Shown: positions 52,516-60,390 of the stretch, one piece after another
How the letters are laid out: each line of letters begins with the position of its first letter
How positions within the stretch are numbered: position 1 is the first letter of the stretch
Assembly (NCBI RefSeq): GCF_019352895.1
Contig: NZ_JAAAFX010000004.1
Location: 2,158,245-2,222,244 of the forward strand
Direction: 5' to 3'
DNA length: 64,000 nt
Origin: Variovorax boronicumulans
Lineage (GTDB): Bacteria; Pseudomonadota; Gammaproteobacteria; Burkholderiales; Burkholderiaceae_C
Made by a program: the position numbers and the translations under genes
The notes under the pieces: generated by a model
The model's database searches: none
The model's input: the letters and a program-made list of their open reading frames with translations, nothing else
What the model was told of the DNA's origin: nothing

Positions 52516-53456
52516 AGCAGCTCCGCAAAGTAAATCCGGCGCTGGTGCTGCTGCTGGTCCTGTTGGCCACGATGGTGTGCATGAGCCCGCTCTACCAGAC
52601 GGCACCGGGCTTCATGAGCTTCCTGCAGCGCGCGGCACCGCTGGTGATCCTGACCTGCGGCGCGTCCTTCGTGCTGATCGCCGGCGGCTTCGACCTGTCC
52701 TCGGGCGCGCTGATCACGCTGGTGGTGATCGGCTGCGCGCTGATCACCAACGGCGACCCTTCGATGACCTGGACGGCCGTGGCCGCGGTCTACGGCATGG
52801 GCCTGGCGGTGGGATTGCTCAACGGCCTGATCGTCACGCAGCTCAAGGTGCCTTCGATCATCGCGACGCTGGGCGGGCTGCTGTCGATCAAGGGCCTCGC
52901 CATGGTCTGGTCGGGCGGGGCGCCCTCGGGCTACCTGCCGCCCAACCTGCGCTACCTGGGCCGCGGCGTGCTGCGCGACATGCCCGTCACCGGCACGCTG
53001 CCCATCGCGGTGATCGTGCTGGTGGGCTTCGTCGCGCTGTACTACTGGCTGATGCACCGCACCAACTTCGGCCGGCTGGTGCTGATGATCGGCGACAACC
53101 CGGTGGCCGCCGAACTCGCGGGCGCGCCGGTGCGCCGGGTGCGGGTGGCGGCCTTCGTGCTGTCTTCGCTGTCGGCGGTCACGGCGGGCATCCTGCTGGG
53201 CGGCTTCTCGGGCGTGTCGGTCGATGTGGGCACCGGCTACGACCTGCAGGCCATCGCCGCGGCCGTGATCGGCGGCGTGGTGCTACTGGGCGGGCGTGGC
53301 TCGATCCCGGGCGCCTGCATCGGCGCGCTCACGCTCTACACGCTGTTCACCGTGCTCAACTTGCTGGGCTTCTCCGAGCCGCTGCGGGTCGCAGTGCAGG
53401 GCCTGATCCTGATCGGCGCCGCGGCCCTCACGGCCTGGCGCCACCAGCGCCGCTAG
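52512..53456 (+). CDS. CUT2-family ABC transporter permease 2
   Basis: A 314-residue RbsC-type permease with motifs GASFVLIAGGFDLSSGALIT and KVPSIIATLGGL, and the loop GDNPVAAELAGAPV. Two distinct permease genes in a CUT2 system, instead of one homodimer, form a heterodimeric channel. It is followed by the solute-binding protein gene after 84 bases. Confidence 0.93.
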   Translation: MKQLRKVNPALVLLLVLLATMVCMSPLYQTAPGFMSFLQRAAPLVILTCGASFVLIAGGFDLSSGALITLVVIGCALITNGDPSMTWTAVAAVYGMGLAVGLLNGLIVTQLKVPSIIATLGGLLSIKGLAMVWSGGAPSGYLPPNLRYLGRGVLRDMPVTGTLPIAVIVLVGFVALYYWLMHRTNFGRLVLMIGDNPVAAELAGAPVRRVRVAAFVLSSLSAVTAGILLGGFSGVSVDVGTGYDLQAIAAAVIGGVVLLGGRGSIPGACIGALTLYTLFTVLNLLGFSEPLRVAVQGLILIGAAALTAWRHQRR

Positions 53457-53540
53457 CGCGGAGGTCCTGCATGCAATGAACACCTTTTTTCCTCGTCATC
53501 GCGTTCCCGTTCCCACAACAGATCCACAGGAGACACCCTC

Positions 53541-54701
53541 ATGAAACTCACCCCTTCCATCCGGCCGCAGGCCTTGCGCTGCGGCGCCCTGGTGCTCGCG
53601 CTCGCCGCCCCTGCGGGCGCCTTCGCGCAGGTCGCCAACGTCAACGTCGACCAGGAAATGCAGGCCCAGGCGCAGCTCATGGCCGCCAAGCCCGAAGGCC
53701 CGGCCGACCAGCCCTGGCTGCAGCACATCGGCGGCAAGAACATCGACACCGCCAAGTACAAGAAGAAGGGCCCGTACACGCTGTGCTTCTCGAACGCCAG
53801 CGTGAGCAACCCCTGGCGCGTGGTGGGCTGGAACACCATGCAGGCCGAGGTCGAGCTCAACAAGGCCGACATCAAGGGCTTCGAGTACGCCGACGCGCAG
53901 GGGAAGGACGAGAAGCAGATCTCCGACATCCGCTCGCTCGTGAACAGCGGCAAGTGCGATGCGCTGATCGTCTCGCCCAACACCTCGGCGGCGCTCACGC
54001 CGGCCGTGGAAGAGGCCTGCAAGAAGCTGCCGGTCGTGACCTTCGACCGCTCGGTCAACAGCCTGTGCCCGGTGACGGCCGTGCGCTCCATTGGCGGCTA
54101 CGCCTGGGGCAAGGTCGGTGCCGACTTCATCGCGGCCAATGCGCCCAAGGGCGGCAAGGTGCTGGTGCTGCGCACCGCGCCGGGCGTGGACCTGTTCGAG
54201 ACGCGCTGGGCTGCGGCCAGGAAGGTGTTCGACGACGCCGGCCTCAAGGTGGTGGGCAACGAGTTCGTGGGCGGCGACCGCGCCAAGACCAAGGCCACGG
54301 TGGCCGACTATCTGAGCCGCAGCGGCAAGATCGACGCAGTGTGGGTCGACCTCGGTGCCGTGTCGGTCGCCGTGGCCGAGGCCTTCGAGGACGCGGGCCA
54401 GCCGTACCCGATCATCACCGGCGAAGACCAGCAGGATTACCTGCAGGCCTGGAAGAAGAACGGCTTCAAGGGCATCGCGCCGACCTACCCGGCCTACCAG
54501 TGGCGCACCGCGGTGATCGCCGCGCTCAAGACCCTCAAGGGCGAACCGCTGCCGGGCCCGACCTGGGTGCTGCCGCAGCCGAGCATCACCGCCAAGGAGC
54601 TGCCGCTGTACGTCAACGAGAAGCTGCCACCGCTGCACTACTCGATGTGCGGCTGCGAAAAGATGCCGGGCTACCCGCAGCGCTGGGGCGGCAAGCAGTG
54701 A
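53541..54701 (+). CDS. Periplasmic solute-binding protein (Peripla_BP_4) of the CUT2 system
   Basis: A 386-residue binding protein. The signal peptide (ALVLALAAPAGAFAQ) is cleaved near residue 30. The mature protein has the sugar-binding fold (CFSNASVSNPWRVVGWNTMQ; RTAPGVDLFETRWAAARKV). The start follows a good ribosome-binding site (AGGAGA). The C-terminus has two close Cys (MCGCEKMPGY). It shares its first strand-loop with the fusion regulator at 47050. It shares one base with the GMC gene (TGATG). The ligand is presumably a polyol, sugar or alcohol. Confidence 0.93.
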   Translation: MKLTPSIRPQALRCGALVLALAAPAGAFAQVANVNVDQEMQAQAQLMAAKPEGPADQPWLQHIGGKNIDTAKYKKKGPYTLCFSNASVSNPWRVVGWNTMQAEVELNKADIKGFEYADAQGKDEKQISDIRSLVNSGKCDALIVSPNTSAALTPAVEEACKKLPVVTFDRSVNSLCPVTAVRSIGGYAWGKVGADFIAANAPKGGKVLVLRTAPGVDLFETRWAAARKVFDDAGLKVVGNEFVGGDRAKTKATVADYLSRSGKIDAVWVDLGAVSVAVAEAFEDAGQPYPIITGEDQQDYLQAWKKNGFKGIAPTYPAYQWRTAVIAALKTLKGEPLPGPTWVLPQPSITAKELPLYVNEKLPPLHYSMCGCEKMPGYPQRWGGKQ

Positions 54702-56428
54702 TGGCCCAGAAGATCGACTACCTGATCCTGGGCGGCGGCACCGCGGGCTGCGCGCTCGCGGCGCGGCTGTCGGAGAGCGCGGACAAGCAGGTGCTGCTGG
54801 TGGAAGCCGGCCGCGACCTGCGGCCCGATGCCATGAGCGACAGCATCCGCAGCCGCTACCCCGGCCTGGCCTACCTCGACAAGCAGAACCTCTGGACCGC
54901 GCTGGTCGCCACCGTGAGCGGCGCGCCCACGCGCCAGCCCCACCGCACGCCGCGCGGCTACGAGCAGGCGCGCGTGCTGGGCGGCGGCTCGGCCATCAAC
55001 GCGATGGTGGCCAACCGCGGCGCGCCCGACGACTACGACGAATGGGCACGGCTCGGCGCCGAAGGATGGAGCGGCGACGTCGCGCTGCAGTACTTCCGCA
55101 AGCTGGAGCGCGACTGCGACTTCGACGACAAGTACCACGGCCAGACCGGCCCGATCCCGGTGCGCCGGCTCGCGCCGGGCAGCGTGTCGCCCTTCGTACA
55201 GGCAGTGTGCCGCTCGCTGAAGCTGCGCGGCCATCCGCAGTACCCCGACCAGAACGGCGAATGGAAGGACGGCGTGTTCCCGGCCGCGATCGCCACCAGC
55301 GACGAGGGCCAGCGCGTGCCCGCCTCGATCGTCTACCTGACGCCCGAGGTGCGTGCGCGCCAGAACCTGCGCATCCTCACCGACACCCAGGTGCAGCGCC
55401 TGCTGTTCGACGGCGGCCGCGTGATCGGCGCCGAGGCCGGCGGCCAGCCGCTGCATGCGGCGCAGACCATCGTCTGCATGGGTGGCATCCACTCGGCCGC
55501 GCTGCTGCTGCGCAGCGGCATCGGCCCCGCCGCCGACCTCGAGGCCCTGGGCATCGCGGTCAAGGCCGACCGGCCCGGCGTGGGCGCCAACCTCATGGAG
55601 CACCCGCTGACGGCCGTCTCGACCTACCTGCCGCCCGCCTCGCGCATGAAGGACCTGGCCGAGCACCACGACCAGGCGCTGCTGCGCTACACCTCCACGA
55701 GCATCCCCGACGCGCCCGCGGGCGACATGCACGTGGCCATCCTCGGTCGGACCGCCTGGCATGCGATCGGGCAGCGCATGGGCACGATGCTGGTGTGGGT
55801 CAACAAGTCCTACTCGCGTGGCACGGTCAAGCTGCGCTCGGCCGATCCGAACGAGGAGCCGGCGGTGGACTTCAGGCTGCTGTCCGATCCGCGCGACCTG
55901 GCGCGGCTCAAGGAAGGCTTCGGCGTGGCGGCCAAGGCGCTGGCCGATGCCAGCCTCGACGGCGTGCGCGGTACGGTGTTTCCCACCAGCTATTCGGAGC
56001 GCGTGCGCAGGGTCTCGGCGCCGGGCGCATGGAACGCCTTCCAGATGGGCGCGCTGTCCTTCGTGCTCGACTGGGCCGGGCCGCTGCGCGGCGCGATCGT
56101 GCACGGGCTGATCACGCTGGGCGTGCGCATCGACGACCTGCTGGCCGACGACGCCAAGCTCACCGAGTTCGTCGGCAACGGCGTGGCCGGCGTGTGGCAT
56201 GCCTCGGGCACCTGCAAGATGGGCGCGGCCGACGACCCGATGGCCGTGACCGACGGCGCGGGCCGGGTGCACGGTGTCGAGGGGCTGCGGGTGTGCGATT
56301 CGTCGATCATGCCGTCGATCCCGCGCGCCAACACCAACATGCCGACCCTGATGCTGACCGAGCGCATCGCGGACCTGATCAAGGCCGAGGCGGCGCGCTT
56401 CGCGCTGGGCGATCGGCACGCGGCCTGA
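54701..56428 (+). CDS. GMC-family FAD-dependent alcohol oxidoreductase
   Basis: A 575-residue enzyme. The FAD Rossmann motif is ILGGGTAGCALAARL (about residues 9-23). The GMC signature 1 region is YEQARVLGGGSAINAM. The C-terminal active-site His is in VWHASGTCKMG, and the second catalytic position is in RANTNMPTLM. It resembles choline and alcohol dehydrogenases. There is no signal peptide, so it acts in the cytoplasm, after uptake. It would turn an alcohol into an aldehyde for the dehydrogenase at the operon start. Confidence 0.94.
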   Translation: MAQKIDYLILGGGTAGCALAARLSESADKQVLLVEAGRDLRPDAMSDSIRSRYPGLAYLDKQNLWTALVATVSGAPTRQPHRTPRGYEQARVLGGGSAINAMVANRGAPDDYDEWARLGAEGWSGDVALQYFRKLERDCDFDDKYHGQTGPIPVRRLAPGSVSPFVQAVCRSLKLRGHPQYPDQNGEWKDGVFPAAIATSDEGQRVPASIVYLTPEVRARQNLRILTDTQVQRLLFDGGRVIGAEAGGQPLHAAQTIVCMGGIHSAALLLRSGIGPAADLEALGIAVKADRPGVGANLMEHPLTAVSTYLPPASRMKDLAEHHDQALLRYTSTSIPDAPAGDMHVAILGRTAWHAIGQRMGTMLVWVNKSYSRGTVKLRSADPNEEPAVDFRLLSDPRDLARLKEGFGVAAKALADASLDGVRGTVFPTSYSERVRRVSAPGAWNAFQMGALSFVLDWAGPLRGAIVHGLITLGVRIDDLLADDAKLTEFVGNGVAGVWHASGTCKMGAADDPMAVTDGAGRVHGVEGLRVCDSSIMPSIPRANTNMPTLMLTERIADLIKAEAARFALGDRHAA

Positions 56429-56434
56429 GCGGCT

Positions 56435-57859
56435 TCAGCGGGCCGCGAAGGCGCGCTGCAGCGTGTGCGACAGCTCGCCCACCAGCGCCTCGCGCTGCGG
56501 CGAGGCACGCCGGAAGTGGCGCGCCACGCCGCCGCCGGCCTCCCATTCGGGATGGTTGCGCGCCGGCTGCGCGGCGCGCACCGCATCGGCCGCGGCGCGC
56601 GTCGGCGCATCGCCATCCTTCGAGGCTTCTTCCGTGCTGATGCGCTGCGTGGCCGCATGGCCGCGTCGCTCCAATGCCTGCGTGAGCTGCATCTGCCATG
56701 TGGCCAGCGCGAACAGCACGCGGTCTTCGACCGTGAGCTCGTGCAGGGCGCGCAGCTTGTTGGCCAGCTTGCGGCCCAGCGGACCCCAGCCCTGGGAGAT
56801 CGCGCCGCCGATGGCGCCGCCCAGGGCCGCACCCGCGCCGAGCGACAAGCCGGCCAGCGCGAGGTCGGCCACCACGCCCACGGCCACGCCCACCGCGGCC
56901 CCCTTGCCCAGCCGCAGGCTCGCGTCCTTGAGCGCCTCGGGGCTGAAGAAATCCATCGACCAGCGGCCCTCGAGCAGCGGCAAGGCGGCTTCGGCCGCAT
57001 CGCCTTCGCGGAAGCCGTAGAGCGCGAGCAGGTCGGAGGTGCAGCGCTGCGCCTTGGCCGACACGGCCTGCTGCAGCGCCGCGATCTGTGGTGCGCGGCG
57101 CGCCGCGTCGTCGAACTCGGCCGCGGGCAGCGTGCGGCGCGTGGCGGCCACGTCGACCAGCAGCTCGGCGATGCGCGCGGCGGCGTCGCTGCGGCGCTGC
57201 GCAAATTCGGCGTCGAGCGAGGCGATCACGTCCTGCAGTTGCGCGCGGCGTTCGCGCAACAGCGTAACCAGGTCTTGGTAGAGGTCGTGCTCGGCACCGA
57301 CGAAGGGGGCGGCCGCATCGAAGCGCACCACCGCATGCATGCCGTAGGCCGCCAGCAGCGTGCGCCATTCGGCCTCGCGCGCGGCGGTGTCACGCACGAA
57401 GTTGAGCACCGGCAGCACCGGCCGCGCGCAGGAGCGCAGCAACTCGATCTCGTCGCGGTACTTGGGCAGCACCGGCTCGCGCGCGTCGATCACGAGGAAG
57501 GCGGCATCGACCTCGAGCAGCGTGCGCAGCACCTTGGCCTCCTGCTCGAAGCTGCCACGTGCTTCGGGCCCTTCGAGGAAGCGGCGGATGCGCTCGGGCG
57601 GCGTGGGGGCGTCGCCGAGCTGCGCGATGTGCGCGCGCAGGCTCACGGCGTCTTCGAGCCCCGGCGTGTCGAAGAACTGCACGGCCGCGCGTTCGCGCAC
57701 CTTGAGTTCGATGCGCTCCACATGGCGCGTGGTGCCGGGTCGCGCCGAGACCTCGCCGAAGTCGACGCGCCGTGTCAGCGTGCGCAGCAGCGAGGTCTTG
57801 CCGGCGTTGGTGTGGCCGACCACGGCGATGCGGATGGCGGGGTCTTGCATGCTCACCAT
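56435..57859 (-). CDS. DUF3482 GTPase-domain protein
   Basis: A 474-residue protein. The N-terminal Era-like GTPase domain has a P-loop (GHTNAGKTSL), G3 (DTPGLED) and a specificity loop NFVRD instead of the usual NKxD. The remaining part is helical and contains Gly/Ala-rich hydrophobic helices (GVAVGVVADLALAGLSLGAG), which may insert in the membrane. An ATG at 57850 is an alternative start. The gene overlaps the DUF2868 gene by 7 bases. The function is unknown; the pair is widely conserved. Confidence 0.85.
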   Translation of the reverse strand: MVSMQDPAIRIAVVGHTNAGKTSLLRTLTRRVDFGEVSARPGTTRHVERIELKVRERAAVQFFDTPGLEDAVSLRAHIAQLGDAPTPPERIRRFLEGPEARGSFEQEAKVLRTLLEVDAAFLVIDAREPVLPKYRDEIELLRSCARPVLPVLNFVRDTAAREAEWRTLLAAYGMHAVVRFDAAAPFVGAEHDLYQDLVTLLRERRAQLQDVIASLDAEFAQRRSDAAARIAELLVDVAATRRTLPAAEFDDAARRAPQIAALQQAVSAKAQRCTSDLLALYGFREGDAAEAALPLLEGRWSMDFFSPEALKDASLRLGKGAAVGVAVGVVADLALAGLSLGAGAALGGAIGGAISQGWGPLGRKLANKLRALHELTVEDRVLFALATWQMQLTQALERRGHAATQRISTEEASKDGDAPTRAAADAVRAAQPARNHPEWEAGGGVARHFRRASPQREALVGELSHTLQRAFAAR

Positions 57860-59277
57860 CCTGCCAGCGCGTCGCTCAGCCGCTCATGCGCGGCGATGCG
57901 TTCGAGCCCGGTGTCGCGCAGCCAGTCGCGCCAGCGCTGGGCGCCCCCCTCGGAGGACGCGACGGTGCCGTCGTCGGCCAGCAGCCAGAGCCGGCATTCG
58001 CCGCAGTGCGCGAGCAGCTCGCGCAGCAGGCGCTCGGTGCCGCGGTCCGGACTGGCCGCGGCGCGGCAGGCCAGCAGCAGGGTGCGCGGCCGCAGCTGCG
58101 CGGCCGTGTCGAGCAAGGTGCGCCGCGCCTCGGCGCTGCCGTCGGTGCGCAGCACCCGCGCCTCGGCGGGCAGGTCGGCCGGCGGCCAGGCGAGGTCCGG
58201 CGGCAATTCGAAGCCGGCGACGATCAGTGCGTCGAGGGTGTCCATGGGGCGCAGCGGGACGCTGGCCCGCGCCGCGCCGGGGTCGGCATCGACGATGGCC
58301 GCTGGCGCCAATGACTCGAAGCGTGCCGCCAGCCGGCGGTGGTAGGGCGCGTCGAGTGCGGGTTGCAGGCCGCGCTTGCGCCATTGCCACATCGCCGCGC
58401 TCAGCAGCAGGAGCAGCGCGCGCGGCAGCAGCCCGTAGACCACGATGCAGCCGGTGAGCCACAAGGCCCAACTGCGCTGGCGCGCCGCATCGGCCATGCC
58501 GCCCGGTGCCAGCACCACGCTGGCGTCGGGCGTGGCGAAGCCGAACACCGCGGGCAGACGGCCCAGCCACTGCACCGCCTGCAGGAAGAACTGAGGGTCG
58601 AGGATGGTCGTCTCCCAGTTCAGCGTGTAGCGGTGGAAGGCCAGCGCGAAGAGCAGGGCGCCCAGCACGACGACGAAGGACAGCGTCCAGATGCCATGGC
58701 TGACCAGCCCCAGCGCCCAGGGCAGCAGGCGCGCGCGCGCCAGCAGCCGGGTGGCCGCACGCACCAGCACCGGCGCCTGGCCCTGGCGACCGCCCGCGAC
58801 GCGCGCCGTGAGCGTCATCCACAGCCAGCCGAAGGACATGCGGGGCGCCCGCAGGGGCAGCAACAGGCCGAGCAGCCAGGCCAGCAGCGTCAGCAGGTGC
58901 AGGCCCAGCAGGCTGATCAGCGCCGCCATGATGTTGATGCGGCGCTCGGCGCCGCCGACCACGCTGCCCGCCAGGCCCAGGCCCGCGAGCACGATGGCCA
59001 GCACCAGGCCGAGGCCGATCCAGGGTGCCCATTGGCGGGCGCGTGCGAGTTCGGGGGGCAGGCCCAGGCGCTGGCCCAGCAACTGTGCGCGCAACGCGAT
59101 GCGGCCGGGCAGGTCGGTCCGCTGGACCATGGCTTCGCGCATCGCCGCCGCGTCGTCGAGCGGGCCGGCCTCCTCGATCAGCTCGACGGCTTCGGTGATC
59201 AGCGCATTCGGCGGCGGCGTGGCGGCGGTCGGACGCGATGCGATGTTCAACGGCTTTTCTCGGTTCTTCTTCGGCAC
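57853..59277 (-). CDS. DUF2868 multi-helix membrane protein
   Basis: A 474-residue protein with about five membrane helices between residues 85 and 300 (for example LGLVLAIVLAGLGLAG and LLTLLAWLLGLLLPL). Its C-terminal cytoplasmic domain resembles a nucleotide/Rossmann-like regulator region. It is co-encoded with the DUF3482 GTPase, suggesting a GTP-controlled membrane assembly. The biological role is not known. Confidence 0.85.
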   Translation of the reverse strand: MPKKNREKPLNIASRPTAATPPPNALITEAVELIEEAGPLDDAAAMREAMVQRTDLPGRIALRAQLLGQRLGLPPELARARQWAPWIGLGLVLAIVLAGLGLAGSVVGGAERRINIMAALISLLGLHLLTLLAWLLGLLLPLRAPRMSFGWLWMTLTARVAGGRQGQAPVLVRAATRLLARARLLPWALGLVSHGIWTLSFVVVLGALLFALAFHRYTLNWETTILDPQFFLQAVQWLGRLPAVFGFATPDASVVLAPGGMADAARQRSWALWLTGCIVVYGLLPRALLLLLSAAMWQWRKRGLQPALDAPYHRRLAARFESLAPAAIVDADPGAARASVPLRPMDTLDALIVAGFELPPDLAWPPADLPAEARVLRTDGSAEARRTLLDTAAQLRPRTLLLACRAAASPDRGTERLLRELLAHCGECRLWLLADDGTVASSEGGAQRWRDWLRDTGLERIAAHERLSDALAGW

Positions 59278-59327
59278 CGGCGCATGAGGCCGGCGGGGTG
59301 CGGGAAATTATGCCGTGCGCACCAACG

Positions 59328-59353
59328 CGAAGGGGCCGCGAACGGCCCCTTCG
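59328..59353 (-). terminator. Strong hairpin, probable terminator for the small membrane peptide gene
   Basis: CGAAGGGGCC-N6-GGCCCCTTCG, a perfect 10-base stem. It lies 40 bases downstream of the 24-residue peptide's stop codon, in the gap before the DUF2868 gene. The trailing T-run is weak. Its stability makes a transcriptional end likely. Confidence 0.65.
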
Positions 59354-59392
59354 AATGGCCGGCCTTGCAGCCGGCGCTCTGGCTTGTCGAAT

Positions 59393-59467
59393 TCAGCGCA
59401 GGCCGAAGAACGACAGCACAGCAACCACGACCACGACCAGACCGACGATATAGATGATGGAATTCAC
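59393..59467 (-). CDS. 24-residue single-helix membrane peptide
   Basis: A GTG start (59467) is preceded by a strong ribosome-binding site (GAGGAG, 7 bases upstream). The peptide is NSIIYIVGLVVVVVAVLSFF followed by GLR, one continuous membrane helix with a short basic end. The stop (TGA) is followed by a perfect terminator-like hairpin. Such 24-residue peptides recur in Burkholderiales as unannotated genes (from memory). It may be a small regulatory or stress membrane protein. Confidence 0.65.
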   Translation of the reverse strand: MNSIIYIVGLVVVVVAVLSFFGLR

Positions 59468-59631
59468 GCGAGGGCTCCTCTTTGTTGACAACGTCGACAG
59501 CCTCTCACGCAGCCCATTTTTCCCTGTCGGCGGCCAGCGGCGTGTGCTGTAGGACGCACCGATCTTTGCGCGGCGGGCCGCGCGCCCGCCCGCAGAATCG
59601 CCGCTGATTTCACTCTTCGTCACCGACCGAC

Positions 59632-60255
59632 ATGCCCATGCTTCGCTTTCGCTCCTCTCTCCTGCTGTGCAGCCTGGCCTTCACCGGCCTCTGCTCGGCG
59701 GCCGACCCCGCAAGCGACGACGCCCGCCAGGCCCGCCTGTTCATCGATCCTGCGGGTCAGGCTCAGTTCAGGCCGCCCGCGGGCTGGAAGGCGCTGTCGA
59801 CCTCCGAAGGGCAGGGCAAGCGTTTCTTCTTCTACAGCCACGCGCTGCCCGGCGTGAAGGACGCGCTTGCGGTGGCCCGCGTCTCGCTGAGCCCGGTGGC
59901 GCGCTCGGTGCGGCTGGACGACCTCACGCCCGATGAGCAGCGGGCGGCCGAGCGCGCCAGCAGTGCCGCCATCGAGGACATGCAGCGCGAGGTCGACGCC
60001 ATGCCCGGCCTCGATTTCCTCGCGGGCGGCACGCAGTACATCTACACCGCGCTCGAGGACGGCAAGCGCTTCCACTATTCGCAGTTCATCAACGTGAAGG
60101 GCGTGACCCAGAAGGACCAGGCGCTGCGGCCCGCGGTCGCGATCGGGTTGCGCTGCCGCAACGCGGTGGCCGAGGGCGCGCCGGGCGCGGCCAAGGCGGC
60201 GGAGGCGCTGGAGGCGAGCTGCTACCAGACGTTGCTGGGGCTGCAGACGCGCTGA
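59632..60255 (+). CDS. Exported protein of unknown function
   Basis: A 207-residue protein. A signal peptide (SSLLLCSLAFTGLCSAA) is cleaved near residue 24. The mature part has a predicted alpha/beta pattern (FRPPAGWKALSTSEGQGKRF; FLAGGTQYIYTALEDGK). No family is recognised. The size suits a periplasmic stress or lipid-binding protein, but there is no direct evidence. The gene starts 165 bases from the small peptide gene and ends 136 bases before the phosphatase gene. Confidence 0.7.
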   Translation: MPMLRFRSSLLLCSLAFTGLCSAADPASDDARQARLFIDPAGQAQFRPPAGWKALSTSEGQGKRFFFYSHALPGVKDALAVARVSLSPVARSVRLDDLTPDEQRAAERASSAAIEDMQREVDAMPGLDFLAGGTQYIYTALEDGKRFHYSQFINVKGVTQKDQALRPAVAIGLRCRNAVAEGAPGAAKAAEALEASCYQTLLGLQTR

Positions 60256-60318
60256 GGGCAGGCAAGGGGAGGACGCATACGGCGCCCGCGTGTGCGGTGC
60301 GGGGGCCGCAACAGAAGC

Positions 60319-60343
60319 GTCACGCACGCGTAACCGACGTGAC
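60319..60343. promoter_or_regulatory. Inverted repeat upstream of the metallophosphatase gene
   Basis: GTCACG-N13-CGTGAC, perfect 6-base arms, centred about 60 bases before the start. It is not a match to the Pho box. It could be an operator for an unknown regulator. Confidence 0.3.
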
Positions 60344-60390
60344 ACCGCGCGTGCCTACGCTCGGCAGCCCCTCTGCTCTTGTTTGCTCCC

